NCBI RefSeq assembly: GCF_002921135.1
Contig: NZ_PQVJ01000007.1
Location: forward strand, 62,001-126,000
DNA length: 64,000 bases
From: Avibacterium gallinarum
GTDB lineage: Bacteria > Pseudomonadota > Gammaproteobacteria > Enterobacterales > Pasteurellaceae
Reading direction: 5' to 3'
Shown here: positions 11,816 through 19,969 of the stretch, one piece after another
Layout of the letters: every line of letters starts with the position of its first letter
How positions within the stretch are numbered: position 1 is the first letter of the stretch
Made by a program: the position numbers and the translations under genes
Notes under the pieces: generated by a model
What the model was told of the DNA's origin: nothing
Databases searched by the model: none
Seen by the model: only the letters and a program-made list of their open reading frames with translations

Positions 11816-13066
11816 ATGGATCTCATTATCAGTATTGTCGGGGTTTTCGTCCTGCTTGGCATTGGCTTGCTGTTTTCCAACAACCGCAAAGCCATTAATT
11901 TCCGAACTATTTTTGGTGCCTTAGCCATTCAAATCGGCTTTGCTGCGCTGATTTTGTATGTGCCAGCGGGAAGAAATGCCCTGCTTAGCACCGCTGAAGG
12001 CGTAAGCAAAGTGATAAATTATGGTAACGAAGGGATCGCCTTTCTTTTTGGTAACCTTGCCGATCCAAGCAATGTAGGCTTTATTTTTGCTTTCAAAGTC
12101 CTACCAATTATCGTCTTTTTCTCAGCCTTAATTTCCGTGCTGTATTACATCGGCGTAATGCAATGGGTAATTAAAATTATCGGCGGAGGCTTGCAAAAAG
12201 CACTAGGTACATCAAAGGCAGAATCAATGTCGGCGGCTGCCAATATTTTTGTTGGACAAACCGAAGCTCCACTTGTAGTTAAACCTTTTATTAGCCGAAT
12301 GACAGAATCTGAATTATTTACTGTAATGGTAGGTGGAACGGCCTCCATCGCAGGTTCTGTACTAGCTGGCTATGCCGGTATGGGAGTGCCACTCACCTAT
12401 TTAATCGCCGCGTCATTTATGGCAGCGCCCGCAGGCTTATTGTTCGCCAAATTGATGTATCCACAAACAGAAAAATTCAGCGACACCTTAGAAGAAAATG
12501 TCAAAACCGAAAAACCAAATAATATCGTTGAAGCGCTTGCCAATGGTGCAGCGTCAGGGGTAACGCTTGCCATCAATGTGGGCGGTATGTTGATCGCCTT
12601 TATCGCCTCTATCGCCTTATTAAATGGCTTAATCGGCGGAATCGGTGGCTGGTTTGGCTATGGCGATCTCACCTTACAGAGCCTACTCGGTTATTTATTC
12701 CAACCAATCGCTTTCATCATCGGGGTGCCTTGGCAAGATGCCGAAATCGCAGGACAAATGATCGGAATGAAATTAGCCGTAAATGAATTTGTGGGCTATT
12801 TAGAGTTCGCCCAATATTTACAACCTGACGCGGCTGTACAACTTAGCGATAAAACCAAAGCCATTATCACTTTTGCCTTATGTGGCTTCGCTAACTTCAG
12901 CGCAATTGCCGTACTTATTGGCGGAATTGGCAGTATGGCGCCAACCCGCCGCTCAGACATCGCTCGTCTAGGCTTAAAAGCCGTCATCGCCGGCACTCTC
13001 GCCAACCTAATGAGCGCTACTATCGCAGGATTCTTTATTGATCTCAGTGGTGCGGCATTGAGTTAA
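11816..13066 (+). CDS. nupC: NupC-family concentrative nucleoside transporter
   Basis: 416 residues, about nine or more hydrophobic segments, family length about 400. Signatures of the CNT family are visible: [14 protein letters not shown] (substrate-binding hairpin), [29 protein letters not shown] and NEFVGY. It imports pyrimidine and purine nucleosides with protons or sodium. ATTCATCAAGGAG gives a strong ribosome binding site. It is the last gene of the yjjI-yjjW-nupC operon and would supply cdd with substrate. Confidence 0.95.
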   Translation: MDLIISIVGVFVLLGIGLLFSNNRKAINFRTIFGALAIQIGFAALILYVPAGRNALLSTAEGVSKVINYGNEGIAFLFGNLADPSNVGFIFAFKVLPIIVFFSALISVLYYIGVMQWVIKIIGGGLQKALGTSKAESMSAAANIFVGQTEAPLVVKPFISRMTESELFTVMVGGTASIAGSVLAGYAGMGVPLTYLIAASFMAAPAGLLFAKLMYPQTEKFSDTLEENVKTEKPNNIVEALANGAASGVTLAINVGGMLIAFIASIALLNGLIGGIGGWFGYGDLTLQSLLGYLFQPIAFIIGVPWQDAEIAGQMIGMKLAVNEFVGYLEFAQYLQPDAAVQLSDKTKAIITFALCGFANFSAIAVLIGGIGSMAPTRRSDIARLGLKAVIAGTLANLMSATIAGFFIDLSGAALS

Positions 13067-13081
13067 TCACTCAAAAATAAA

Positions 13082-13109
13082 GGCATAGCAGGAATATTCC
13101 TGCTATGCC
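13082..13109. terminator. Perfect 28-base palindrome between convergent genes
   Basis: GGCATAGCAGGAAT and its exact complement are joined without a loop. On the minus strand the stem is followed by TTTATTTTT, so it best terminates the YwiC-like gene, but it may act both ways. Confidence 0.75.
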
Positions 13110-13159
13110 ATTAATAAAAAATTGATAAAAGAGCACCGCTCTTTAATTTCTTCTCTTTC

Positions 13160-13882
13160 TTAAGAGGCACAACTCCCCCACACCAACATCACAAAAAACA
13201 GCAAGGATACTGCCATTTCTGCCATTCCGACTTGTTTAACGGAAAGTTTGTATTTGGGGAGCAAGATTGCGCGGATAAATGGAGGGACGAAAGCGAAAGC
13301 TAATAAATATTGCTGGCATAAGGCGAAACCGAGAATGCAGAGTAAATGGAATGCGATGGACGCGTACAGATAGCGTGGATTTTTGCGTTCACGCATGACG
13401 GATTTAACATACAGCGTTACACCGACAAAAAATAAGCTTGGGTAGAGCGCAACCCAATAGATTTTGTGATCAAATTGTGAATTGGCGAAATAATACGCTG
13501 CCATTCCTGCGATGGCGAAAATGATAATGCCGGCAAAATCGTTCAGCAATGCGCGCTCATCTTTTTGTTTTACATAGTAAATATTCACCACAACAAAAGG
13601 CAACATTGCTAGCAGGAAATATAAAATATGCCAGTTATGCCATAAAGCGGGCAAGGCGAAAAGTAAGCTGGCGGTGGCGTAAATTAGCGTCCATTTTCGA
13701 TAAAGCTCAAGATTTCTACCTTTGAATAAGTTTAAAAAGGGATAGGTCATCAAATAAAGGGCGAACCACGCCAATAACAGAAATAAATGCAGCGTGATCG
13801 GTGTAGAAAGCAACATTCCGTATAAAAACGGCATCAGTGCCATTACGATAGCACCGTGTTGATTGGAAATAAGCAGTTTCAT
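13160..13882 (-). CDS. YwiC-like integral membrane protein
   Basis: 240 residues with about eight hydrophobic segments. The opening SNQHGAIVMALMPFLYG, the WFALYLMTYPFLNLFKGR segment and the later RKNPRYLYASIAFH resemble the YwiC-like family (H. influenzae HI1626 as I remember it). Function is unknown; members are predicted inner-membrane proteins. It is divergent from ridA, with about 105 bases between the starts. The call is by family resemblance only. Confidence 0.75.
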   Translation of the reverse strand: MKLLISNQHGAIVMALMPFLYGMLLSTPITLHLFLLLAWFALYLMTYPFLNLFKGRNLELYRKWTLIYATASLLFALPALWHNWHILYFLLAMLPFVVVNIYYVKQKDERALLNDFAGIIIFAIAGMAAYYFANSQFDHKIYWVALYPSLFFVGVTLYVKSVMRERKNPRYLYASIAFHLLCILGFALCQQYLLAFAFVPPFIRAILLPKYKLSVKQVGMAEMAVSLLFFVMLVWGSCAS

Positions 13883-13987
13883 AATAACGAATAAGTGCGG
13901 TGAAAAATTGCCAAGAATTTTAGCTATTTTTGCGCATAATCGCTATAATCCTTGCGAATTATTTTTATTTCATATGAAGGAAAAAAG

Positions 13988-14338
13988 ATGACAACAATCC
14001 AACGTTTTCACGCCAATGAGCGCCTTGCTGAAATGTGCGTTTATAATGGCGTAGCTTATTTGGCGGGACAAGTGCCAGAAAATACGCAAGGCAATGCTTA
14101 TGAGCAAACCAAGGAAGTGCTTGGTTTAATTGATAAATTGCTGGCTGAAGCGGGATCAAATAAAAGCAAAATCTTAAATGCACAAATTTTCTTGGCCGAT
14201 ATGCAAGATTATGCAGAGATGAACCGCGCTTGGGACGAGTGGGTTGATCGCCACAATCCGCCAAGCCGTGCGACCGTAGAGGCCAAACTTGCCGTGCCTG
14301 AGTGGAAAGTGGAGATCGTAATTACCGCTGCGGTGTAG
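13988..14338 (+). CDS. RidA-family (YjgF/YER057c) protein
   Basis: 116 residues from the ATG at 13988, which has GAAGGA seven bases upstream; an in-frame extension to 13952 has no such site. RidA-fold features: YNGVAYLAGQVPENTQGNAYEQT, VLGLIDKLLAEAGSNKSKILNAQIFLAD, and RATVEAKLAVPEWKVEI with the conserved Arg that binds imine carboxylates, though here the usual Glu-rich tail is KVEIVITAAV. Family members deaminate reactive 2-aminoacrylate or related imines; this more distant subgroup (RutC-like/HI1627-like) may have another substrate. Its 3' end overlaps the convergent EEP gene by 17 bases. Confidence 0.87.
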   Translation: MTTIQRFHANERLAEMCVYNGVAYLAGQVPENTQGNAYEQTKEVLGLIDKLLAEAGSNKSKILNAQIFLADMQDYAEMNRAWDEWVDRHNPPSRATVEAKLAVPEWKVEIVITAAV

Positions 14339-15212
14339 CCAAAGTTAATTCCACCAGTAACGGATTATGATCGGAACTGGTGGTCTGCACTGTACGCGCA
14401 GATTTCACGCTAAAACCGCGCACAAATACCCAATCAAGCGGATTATCCAAGAAACGTAGCCTATCATCAGGCTGAAATGATACGGTAGTCAAGCCATAAA
14501 GTGCGGTGAGTTTTTTGATTAAATTTATCCGCCCTTTATTCCACGCATTGAAATCGCCTGCCAAAATAATTGGCCCTTGATGCTGTTCAATCAGCTTAAA
14601 CATCGCTTCTAGCTGCTGTTGATAATGGCTTGGATTCAGCTCAAAATTCACCAAATGCAAATTAATTGTCAATAGCGATTGCCCATTGCTCAACGGAAAC
14701 GCCATTGCATTGCCCACTTTAGGAATACGAATCCAAGGCTCAATGGAAGATCCTGCACAATAATATTGTGGCGCAAAACGGCTCATCAGTGCGACACCTG
14801 ATTGATTGCCCAAATAGGCAAAACTGCTGGTATAAAGTGCGGTGGAAAATTTGGGAAAATTTTGGGAAGAACGTTGCTCCACCAACTTTTGCTGACTTGA
14901 CACTTCTTGCAATAAAAGAAAATCTTGCCCTTGCGACAAGTTCGCTAATTGTTGTTGCCAACCTTGATCTTGCCCTTTGTGCATATTCCACACCAACAGG
15001 CGAAAATCCTGCTGTTCAATGGGTTTTACAGACTGCTCCGCATAAAAACAAGCCACGGTATTATCCAAGGCTTTACGTTCATAATGTAACGCATTTTCTG
15101 TGCGAAATTGAATTTGTGGCTCGGGGTAAATTTCTAGGCTATACCACAAATAGCCAATGCCCAGTAGAATCAATCCTAGCAGGGCAATAAAAAAGGATTT
15201 TAGTTTACTCAT
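14322..15212 (-). CDS. Endonuclease/exonuclease/phosphatase (EEP) family protein, YafD-like
   Basis: 296 residues. One N-terminal membrane segment (FFIALLGLILLGIGYLWY, about 6-23) is followed by an EEP fold: LLVWNMHKG (Asn), LLLQEV (metal Glu), TINLHLVNF, ILAGDFNAW (Asp-Asn pair), DWVFVRG and TSSDHNPLLVEL (catalytic Asp-His). All expected metal and catalytic positions are present. The anchored EEP layout resembles E. coli YafD (UPF0294), of unknown substrate; it could be a phosphodiesterase or nuclease facing the periplasm. Confidence 0.82.
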   Translation of the reverse strand: MSKLKSFFIALLGLILLGIGYLWYSLEIYPEPQIQFRTENALHYERKALDNTVACFYAEQSVKPIEQQDFRLLVWNMHKGQDQGWQQQLANLSQGQDFLLLQEVSSQQKLVEQRSSQNFPKFSTALYTSSFAYLGNQSGVALMSRFAPQYYCAGSSIEPWIRIPKVGNAMAFPLSNGQSLLTINLHLVNFELNPSHYQQQLEAMFKLIEQHQGPIILAGDFNAWNKGRINLIKKLTALYGLTTVSFQPDDRLRFLDNPLDWVFVRGFSVKSARTVQTTSSDHNPLLVELTLATPQR

Positions 15213-15373
15213 TTTGATGTATTTTGAAATTTGTGCTTTCTAAATAATAGCAGTTTACTTATACTACGCCAATTAATTTGGCTTGCGTTCCTTTCCCGTC
15301 TAAATCACCAAATGGAGCAAAATCAGCCACATTTCTTAGCCAAATTCTTTATTATTTTGATTAAGGCATTTCA

Positions 15374-16702
15374 ATGAACGTTTATACCTATATTTGCTTT
15401 CTCTCAGCCATTTCCATTCTGATCGGCTTCGTTACGCAAAAAATTAACGACAAAATTCAATACACCATCGCCATTACCGCTACCTCAATGGTTGCTTCAC
15501 TGGTGTTATTGGTAATGGGGCATTTCAATTTTCTACACGTTGATTTGCTCGCCAAGGGCGTAATGGAACAGATTGATTTTAAAAGTTTCTTGCTCAACGG
15601 GATTTTAGGCTTCCTACTTTTTGCCGGCGCACTGGGGATAAAACTGCCCGTAATGAAAAGCCAAAAATGTGAAATCACCATTCTCGCCTTATTCTCCACC
15701 TTCGCTTCTACTTTCCTTATCGGTACAACCTTTTATTTCTTAACTTTAGCCCTAGGCTGGGAAGTGGATTTCATTTATTGTATGCTGTTTGGCGCTTTGA
15801 TTTCTCCAACCGCCCCTATCGCCGTGCTAGCCATCATCAAAAATCTCAAAGCACCAAAAAAACTTTCAATGAAAGTGGAAGGGGAATCCTTATTTAATGA
15901 CGGTGTGGGATTAGTGATTTTCACCACCATCTTTGCCGTGGCATTCGGTGGCAAACAGCCTACCCTAGCTGATGTGAGCGAACTTTTCCTAATGGAAGCA
16001 GGCGGCGGTTTGCTGTTTGGTCTGATACTCGGCTTGGTGGCGCATTTCCTGATTTCCGCTACCGATGACGGAAGTTTAGAAATTTTGCTCACGCTCACCA
16101 TTCCAACCGCAGGCTTTATGGTAGCTAATTTGCTCGAAGTTTCAGGCGCATTGGCAATGGTGGTTTCAGGCATTATCATCGGCAACTGGACAAGACACAC
16201 GGGCTTCTCCAAACAAAGTCAGCATTACTTAGATCATTTTTGGGAGATGATCGACCATTTCCTAAACTCTTTGTTATTCCTACTCATCGGCGCGGCAATG
16301 TTGCTGGTAAACTTCACCTACCAAGGGATTATTTTAAGCCTACTCGCCATTCCACTTTGCCTAATCTGCCGTTACATCAGCGTGTGGACACCGTTTAAAT
16401 TCTTAAGTATGAAAACTACTTACAATCCATACACCTTACGCATTCTCACCTGGGGCGGCTTGCGCGGCGGACTTTCACTCGCAATGGCACTTTCCATTCC
16501 CGTAGGCAGCCTGTATATCCCGAAAATCGGTATGAACGTACGTGATCTGCTTTTGGTAATGACCTACGCCGTGGTAATGTTCTCCATTCTCGTCCAAGGC
16601 ACCACCATTGAAACAATGGTTCGTAAATCGAAAGAAGCGACCTTGCAAGCAAGGGGGTATGTGGGATTAAAGCCGGAGCAGAAGGAAGAAACAGAGGCAT
16701 AA
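15374..16702 (+). CDS. CPA1-family Na+/H+ antiporter (NhaP type)
   Basis: 442 residues, about 12 hydrophobic segments. CPA1 signatures: FGALISPTAPIAVLAI (in place of the more common SPTDPVAV, i.e. an Ala where many members have an ion-binding Asp), KVEGESLFNDGVGLVIF (ND pair) and LRILTWGGLRGGLSLAMALSIP. It should exchange Na+ or K+ for protons and help pH and salt balance. The Ala at SPTA-P is a point to check because that position is normally acidic in well-studied NhaP proteins. A hairpin follows the stop. Confidence 0.88.
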   Translation: MNVYTYICFLSAISILIGFVTQKINDKIQYTIAITATSMVASLVLLVMGHFNFLHVDLLAKGVMEQIDFKSFLLNGILGFLLFAGALGIKLPVMKSQKCEITILALFSTFASTFLIGTTFYFLTLALGWEVDFIYCMLFGALISPTAPIAVLAIIKNLKAPKKLSMKVEGESLFNDGVGLVIFTTIFAVAFGGKQPTLADVSELFLMEAGGGLLFGLILGLVAHFLISATDDGSLEILLTLTIPTAGFMVANLLEVSGALAMVVSGIIIGNWTRHTGFSKQSQHYLDHFWEMIDHFLNSLLFLLIGAAMLLVNFTYQGIILSLLAIPLCLICRYISVWTPFKFLSMKTTYNPYTLRILTWGGLRGGLSLAMALSIPVGSLYIPKIGMNVRDLLLVMTYAVVMFSILVQGTTIETMVRKSKEATLQARGYVGLKPEQKEETEA

Positions 16703-16708
16703 AAAGGA

Positions 16709-16730
16709 AGGGCTAACTTAGGTTAGCCCT
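16709..16730 (+). terminator. Hairpin after the antiporter gene, weak terminator
   Basis: AGGGCTAAC pairs with GTTAGCCCT across a four-base loop. No T-run follows, so termination may be inefficient. Confidence 0.5.
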
Positions 16731-17211
16731 AGCCCCATGCTAAAGTTACAAGATGTTACCATTTTTTCGTGTGCTGATGTTACAAAATTCGCCTTCTTTC
16801 AGAAATAACGGAAAAGATTTCTTATCAATTCCGTTATATTTTCTGAGTATTTAAAATAGTAACCTTACTAAATTATATTTTATCTATAGAAACTTCATTG
16901 GAGTTAAGTACGAAAAGATAACAATCTCTCTTTGTAATATTCTGGTGAAAAATAGTTGAATTATCGTTAGTGCCAGCTCCGTAACTTTGTAACAGCACAA
17001 ATTGTTATTCAAATTCAGAATCTCAAACAGCTTTTATATAACTAACATAAATTTCAATCTAATAAACACCCAAATTTAAAAAACACTTATTATATAACAC
17101 AAATACCATTATATTAATTTTATAAAAGTGTTACTAATTTGTTAAATCTCAAACCAAATAATCCCAATTTAAACTCACACCTTATTAAAAAACAATTTTT
17201 TAAATATAAAA
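16731..17211. other. AT-rich gene-free stretch before the speF control region
   Basis: No reading frame with a plausible start and no RNA gene is seen. Base composition is clearly more AT-rich than its left-hand neighbours, and I saw no uptake signal. The 8-mer GATGTTAC occurs twice (about 16752 and 16778). This may be decayed or foreign DNA. Confidence 0.5.
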
Positions 17212-17227
17212 AGTGATTCCGATCACA
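17212..17227 (+). promoter_or_regulatory. CRP box for the speFL-speF-potE unit
   Basis: AGTGATTCCGATCACA matches TGTGA-N6-TCACA at 9 of 10 positions. Its centre lies about 61 bases before the predicted start site near 17281, the class I position. Confidence 0.7.
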
Positions 17228-17244
17228 TATTTAACATATTTCTC

Positions 17245-17273
17245 TTGATACAAGAAACTATCAAATGAATAAT
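17245..17273 (+). promoter_or_regulatory. Probable sigma-70 promoter of the speF operon
   Basis: TTGATA (17245-17250; 5 of 6 to TTGACA), a 17-base spacer, then AATAAT (17268-17273; 5 of 6 to TATAAT). This gives a start near 17280 and a leader of about 45 bases before the repeat-bearing ATG. TTGATA also forms an inverted repeat with TATCAA at 17259-17264. Confidence 0.55.
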
Positions 17274-17324
17274 ATAAGTGAGCAATAGAATATGCTCTTT
17301 ATAGTATAAGTTCGGGAGGAAATT

Positions 17325-17420
17325 ATGCTAAACAAACAAACAAACAAACAAACAAACAAACAAACAAACAAACAAACAAACAAACAAACAAACAAACAAA
17401 CAAACAAAAGTATCACATAG
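17325..17420 (+). CDS. Repeat-bearing upstream frame, phase-variable 5' part of the SpeFL leader
   Basis: ATG at 17325 follows a strong GGGAGGA site (17314-17320). In this sequence the frame reads Met-Leu, six NKQT tetrapeptides, then Asn-Lys-Ser-Ile-Thr and a TAG at 17418 (31 residues). The frame two bases over (codons at 17405, 17408 and onward) is open from the repeat (YHIDYNPGKGISL) straight into SpeFL at 17450. Adding one AAAC unit, or removing two, joins the strong start to SpeFL in one frame; removing one unit meets a TAA at 17425-17427. So one in three repeat numbers gives a fused leader. The coupling is read directly from the bases; the regulatory effect is inferred. Confidence 0.75.
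   Translation: MLNKQTNKQTNKQTNKQTNKQTNKQTNKSIT
17330..17405 (+). repeat. Tetranucleotide repeat (AAAC)19, likely phase-variation tract
   Basis: Nineteen perfect AAAC units from 17330 to 17405, followed by AAA. Long pure tetranucleotide tracts just after a start codon are the usual slipped-strand contingency element in Haemophilus and relatives (known for lic, hgp and mod genes with other units). The number read may also vary within a culture or be mis-assembled. Confidence 0.97.
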
Positions 17421-17449
17421 ATTATAATCCTGGTAAAGGAATTTCTTTA

Positions 17450-17557
17450 ATGGCCCACATTCGTAGAACACGACATATTATGATGCCATCTCACCGTTCT
17501 TGCTTTTCTTATTCTTTATTTGCTACTCAGAACAGCTCATCTCATTACTTCTCGTAA
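17450..17557 (+). CDS. speFL: SpeFL-like ornithine-sensing leader peptide
   Basis: 35 residues with AAAGGA nine bases before the ATG. The core reads HIRRTRHIM, then SHRS and F-x-Y-x-x-F, against HIRRTTHIM, AHRN and SFDFHFF in E. coli SpeFL as I remember it. In E. coli ornithine binds the ribosome translating SpeFL, stalls it, and the stalled ribosome prevents Rho termination so that speF is made. Here the leader ends 191 bases before speF, with possible hairpins at 17559-17576 and 17613-17636 in between. The C-terminal tail (ATQNSSSHYFS) is longer than in E. coli. Too short for ordinary gene finders, but position and sequence agree strongly. It can start here or be the end of the repeat-bearing frame. 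Confidence 0.88.
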   Translation: MAHIRRTRHIMMPSHRSCFSYSLFATQNSSSHYFS

Positions 17558-17748
17558 TAGATGATGTCTTTCATCTAAAAAACATTCCCTGTTTAGTTTA
17601 CATTATTTATTTTGTAAAAGTATTTATATTTTTACATAGTAGATTTTTGTATTCAAAACATTAACTGCAATCTATTTCCTAGCTAGAAATAAAACTTAAA
17701 TTTTATTTCAAGGGGATTCTTTGCCTAAAATTACACAAGGATTTTATT

Positions 17749-19911
17749 ATGTCAATTTTAAAAATCGCATATAGCAAAGATGTTGAGCAGTATTTTTCAA
17801 CACAAAGAGAACTAGTGTTAATTGAAAACACTGATTTTACAGATGTTGGTGCAATTGTACTTACTACAGATGATATTGAACAATATATTGATGAAATATT
17901 AGCAACTGAGTTTAATATTCCTGTTTTTGTTGTTTTACACGAAAATCAGAAACTTAATCCTAAATATTTCGATAAAGTCTTCCATATCCAGGATTTAAAC
18001 AGCTATGACATTCATCTTTATAGCAGACAAATAGAAACTTCAGCAAAACTCTATGAAGAGAAAATGCTTCCTCCTTTCTTCAAAATGCTAAGTGAGTATG
18101 TAGAAATGGGGAATATTGCCTTTGACTGTCCTGGACACCAAGGTGGTCAATACTATCGGAAACATCCCGCTGGTCGTTTCTTATATGATTTCTATGGTGA
18201 AAACATTTTCCGTTCAGATATTTGTAATGCTGACGTAAAACTAGGTGATTTGCTTATCCATGAGGGGGCAGCTTGTGATGCACAAAAACACGCTGCTCAA
18301 GTATTCAACGCTGATAAAACATACTTTGTATTAAATGGAACGTCAGCTTCCAATAAAGTGGTGTTAAATGCCCTACTTTCACCAGGTGATCTGGTTTTAT
18401 TTGATAGAAACAATCACAAGTCTGTACATCACGGTGCCTTAGTTCAAGCTGGTGCTACACCAATTTATCTAGAAACGGCACGAAATCCATTTGGTTTTAT
18501 TGGGGGAATTGATAGTCATTGCTTTGATGAGGATTACCTAAAATCGCTAATAAAAGAAACCGCGCCAGAAAAATTATCTCAGTCTCGTCCATTCCGTTTA
18601 GCCGTTATTCAATTAGGTACTTATGACGGAACAATTTATAACGCACGTCAAGTTGTCGATAAAATTGGTCATCTTTGTGATTATATTTTGTTTGACTCTG
18701 CTTGGGTTGGCTATGAACAGTTCATTCCAATGATGAAAGATAGTTCACCATTACTACTTGAACTCAACGAAAATGATCCGGGTATTTTTGTTACTCAATC
18801 TGTACATAAGCAACAAGCTGGTTTTTCACAAGCATCACAAATTCACAAAAAAGATAAGCATATTAAAGGACAAGCTCGTTATGTAAATCATAAACGATTA
18901 AATAACGCTTTTATGCTACATGCTTCAACAAGTCCATTTTATCCTCTATTTGCAAGTTTGGATGTGAACGCCCAAATTCAAGGTAGCGCTACTGGGCGCA
19001 AGCTATGGCATGATTGTGTCAAGGTTGGTATAGAAGCAAGAAAAATGATTCTCAACAACTGTGAGCTTATTCGTCCATTTATTCCAACTATGATTAATGG
19101 TAAAAAATGGCAAGATTACAATACTGAAGAGATTGCAACTAATCTTGAATTCTTTAAATTCCACGCTCACGATACTTGGCATAAATTTGAAGGTTATGCA
19201 GAAGATCAATACTTCGTTGATCCTTGCAAGCTTCTCCTAACCACGCCCGGTATTAGCCTTGCAAATGGTGAGTATGAATCTTTCGGAATTCCTGCCACTA
19301 TTCTTGCGAACTATTTGCGAGAAAATGGCATTATCCCTGAAAAATGCGATTTAAACTCTATTTTATTCCTTCTTACTCCAGCAGAAACTCTCACAAAAAT
19401 GCAAACATTGGTTGCACAAATCGCATTATTTGAAAAACACATTAAGCAAAATTCGTTACTCAAAGACGTACTGCCTACTGTGTACAAAAATAATGAGGAA
19501 CGCTACCAAGGTTACACGATTCATCAACTTTGTCAGGAAATGCACGATCTCTATGTTAGCCGTAACGTAAAACAGCTACAAAAAGCACTTTTCCGTAAAG
19601 CAACATTACCTGAATACGCTCTCAATCCACAAGCCGCGAACATTGAATTTATTCGTAATAATGTCGAGCTTGTCCCTCTAACCAATATTGTTGGTCGAAT
19701 TGCCGCAGAAGGGGCACTCCCTTACCCACCAGGCGTATTGTGCGTAGTACCAGGAGAAAAATGGAGCACTACGGCACAACAATATTTTCTCGCTTTAGAA
19801 GAAGGCATTAATACACTTCCAGGATTTGCACCAAAGATCCAAGGGGTTTATCTCCAAAAAGATCCTGATGGACGCACTCGGGCTTACGGATATGTATTAA
19901 CTAACCACTAA
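17749..19911 (+). CDS. speF: Inducible ornithine decarboxylase
   Basis: 720 residues, the size of the PLP fold-type I decarboxylases (E. coli SpeF 732). Receiver-like wing domain at about 1-105. The core has FDCPGHQGGQYYRKHPAG, FNADKTYFVLNGTSASNKV, LFDRNNHKSVHHGAL, FDSAWVGYEQF and the PLP-lysine motif VTQSVHKQQAGFSQ. It converts ornithine to putrescine and CO2, using a proton, and with PotE gives acid resistance. ACAAGGA precedes the ATG. It looks more AT-rich than most neighbours and I saw no uptake signal in it. Expression should depend on the upstream SpeFL leader and on CRP. Confidence 0.96.
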   Translation: MSILKIAYSKDVEQYFSTQRELVLIENTDFTDVGAIVLTTDDIEQYIDEILATEFNIPVFVVLHENQKLNPKYFDKVFHIQDLNSYDIHLYSRQIETSAKLYEEKMLPPFFKMLSEYVEMGNIAFDCPGHQGGQYYRKHPAGRFLYDFYGENIFRSDICNADVKLGDLLIHEGAACDAQKHAAQVFNADKTYFVLNGTSASNKVVLNALLSPGDLVLFDRNNHKSVHHGALVQAGATPIYLETARNPFGFIGGIDSHCFDEDYLKSLIKETAPEKLSQSRPFRLAVIQLGTYDGTIYNARQVVDKIGHLCDYILFDSAWVGYEQFIPMMKDSSPLLLELNENDPGIFVTQSVHKQQAGFSQASQIHKKDKHIKGQARYVNHKRLNNAFMLHASTSPFYPLFASLDVNAQIQGSATGRKLWHDCVKVGIEARKMILNNCELIRPFIPTMINGKKWQDYNTEEIATNLEFFKFHAHDTWHKFEGYAEDQYFVDPCKLLLTTPGISLANGEYESFGIPATILANYLRENGIIPEKCDLNSILFLLTPAETLTKMQTLVAQIALFEKHIKQNSLLKDVLPTVYKNNEERYQGYTIHQLCQEMHDLYVSRNVKQLQKALFRKATLPEYALNPQAANIEFIRNNVELVPLTNIVGRIAAEGALPYPPGVLCVVPGEKWSTTAQQYFLALEEGINTLPGFAPKIQGVYLQKDPDGRTRAYGYVLTNH

Positions 19912-19969
19912 ATAGAAATAGAAATAGAAAGTGTGGTGAAATTTCACTGCACTTTCTAAGGAGTAAATT

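Noticed and set aside
16741-16800. GATGTTAC repeats as an insertion-sequence end
   Set aside because: Only two short copies, no transposase frame and no matching end were found.
17245-17264. TTGATA...TATCAA as an FNR site
   Set aside because: The half-sites are separated by eight bases within TTGATA/TATCAA, more than the FNR spacing allows; it fits better as a -35 region with an incidental inverted repeat.
17329-17408. Repeat tract as a CRISPR array
   Set aside because: The unit is four bases with no spacers; it is a simple-sequence repeat.
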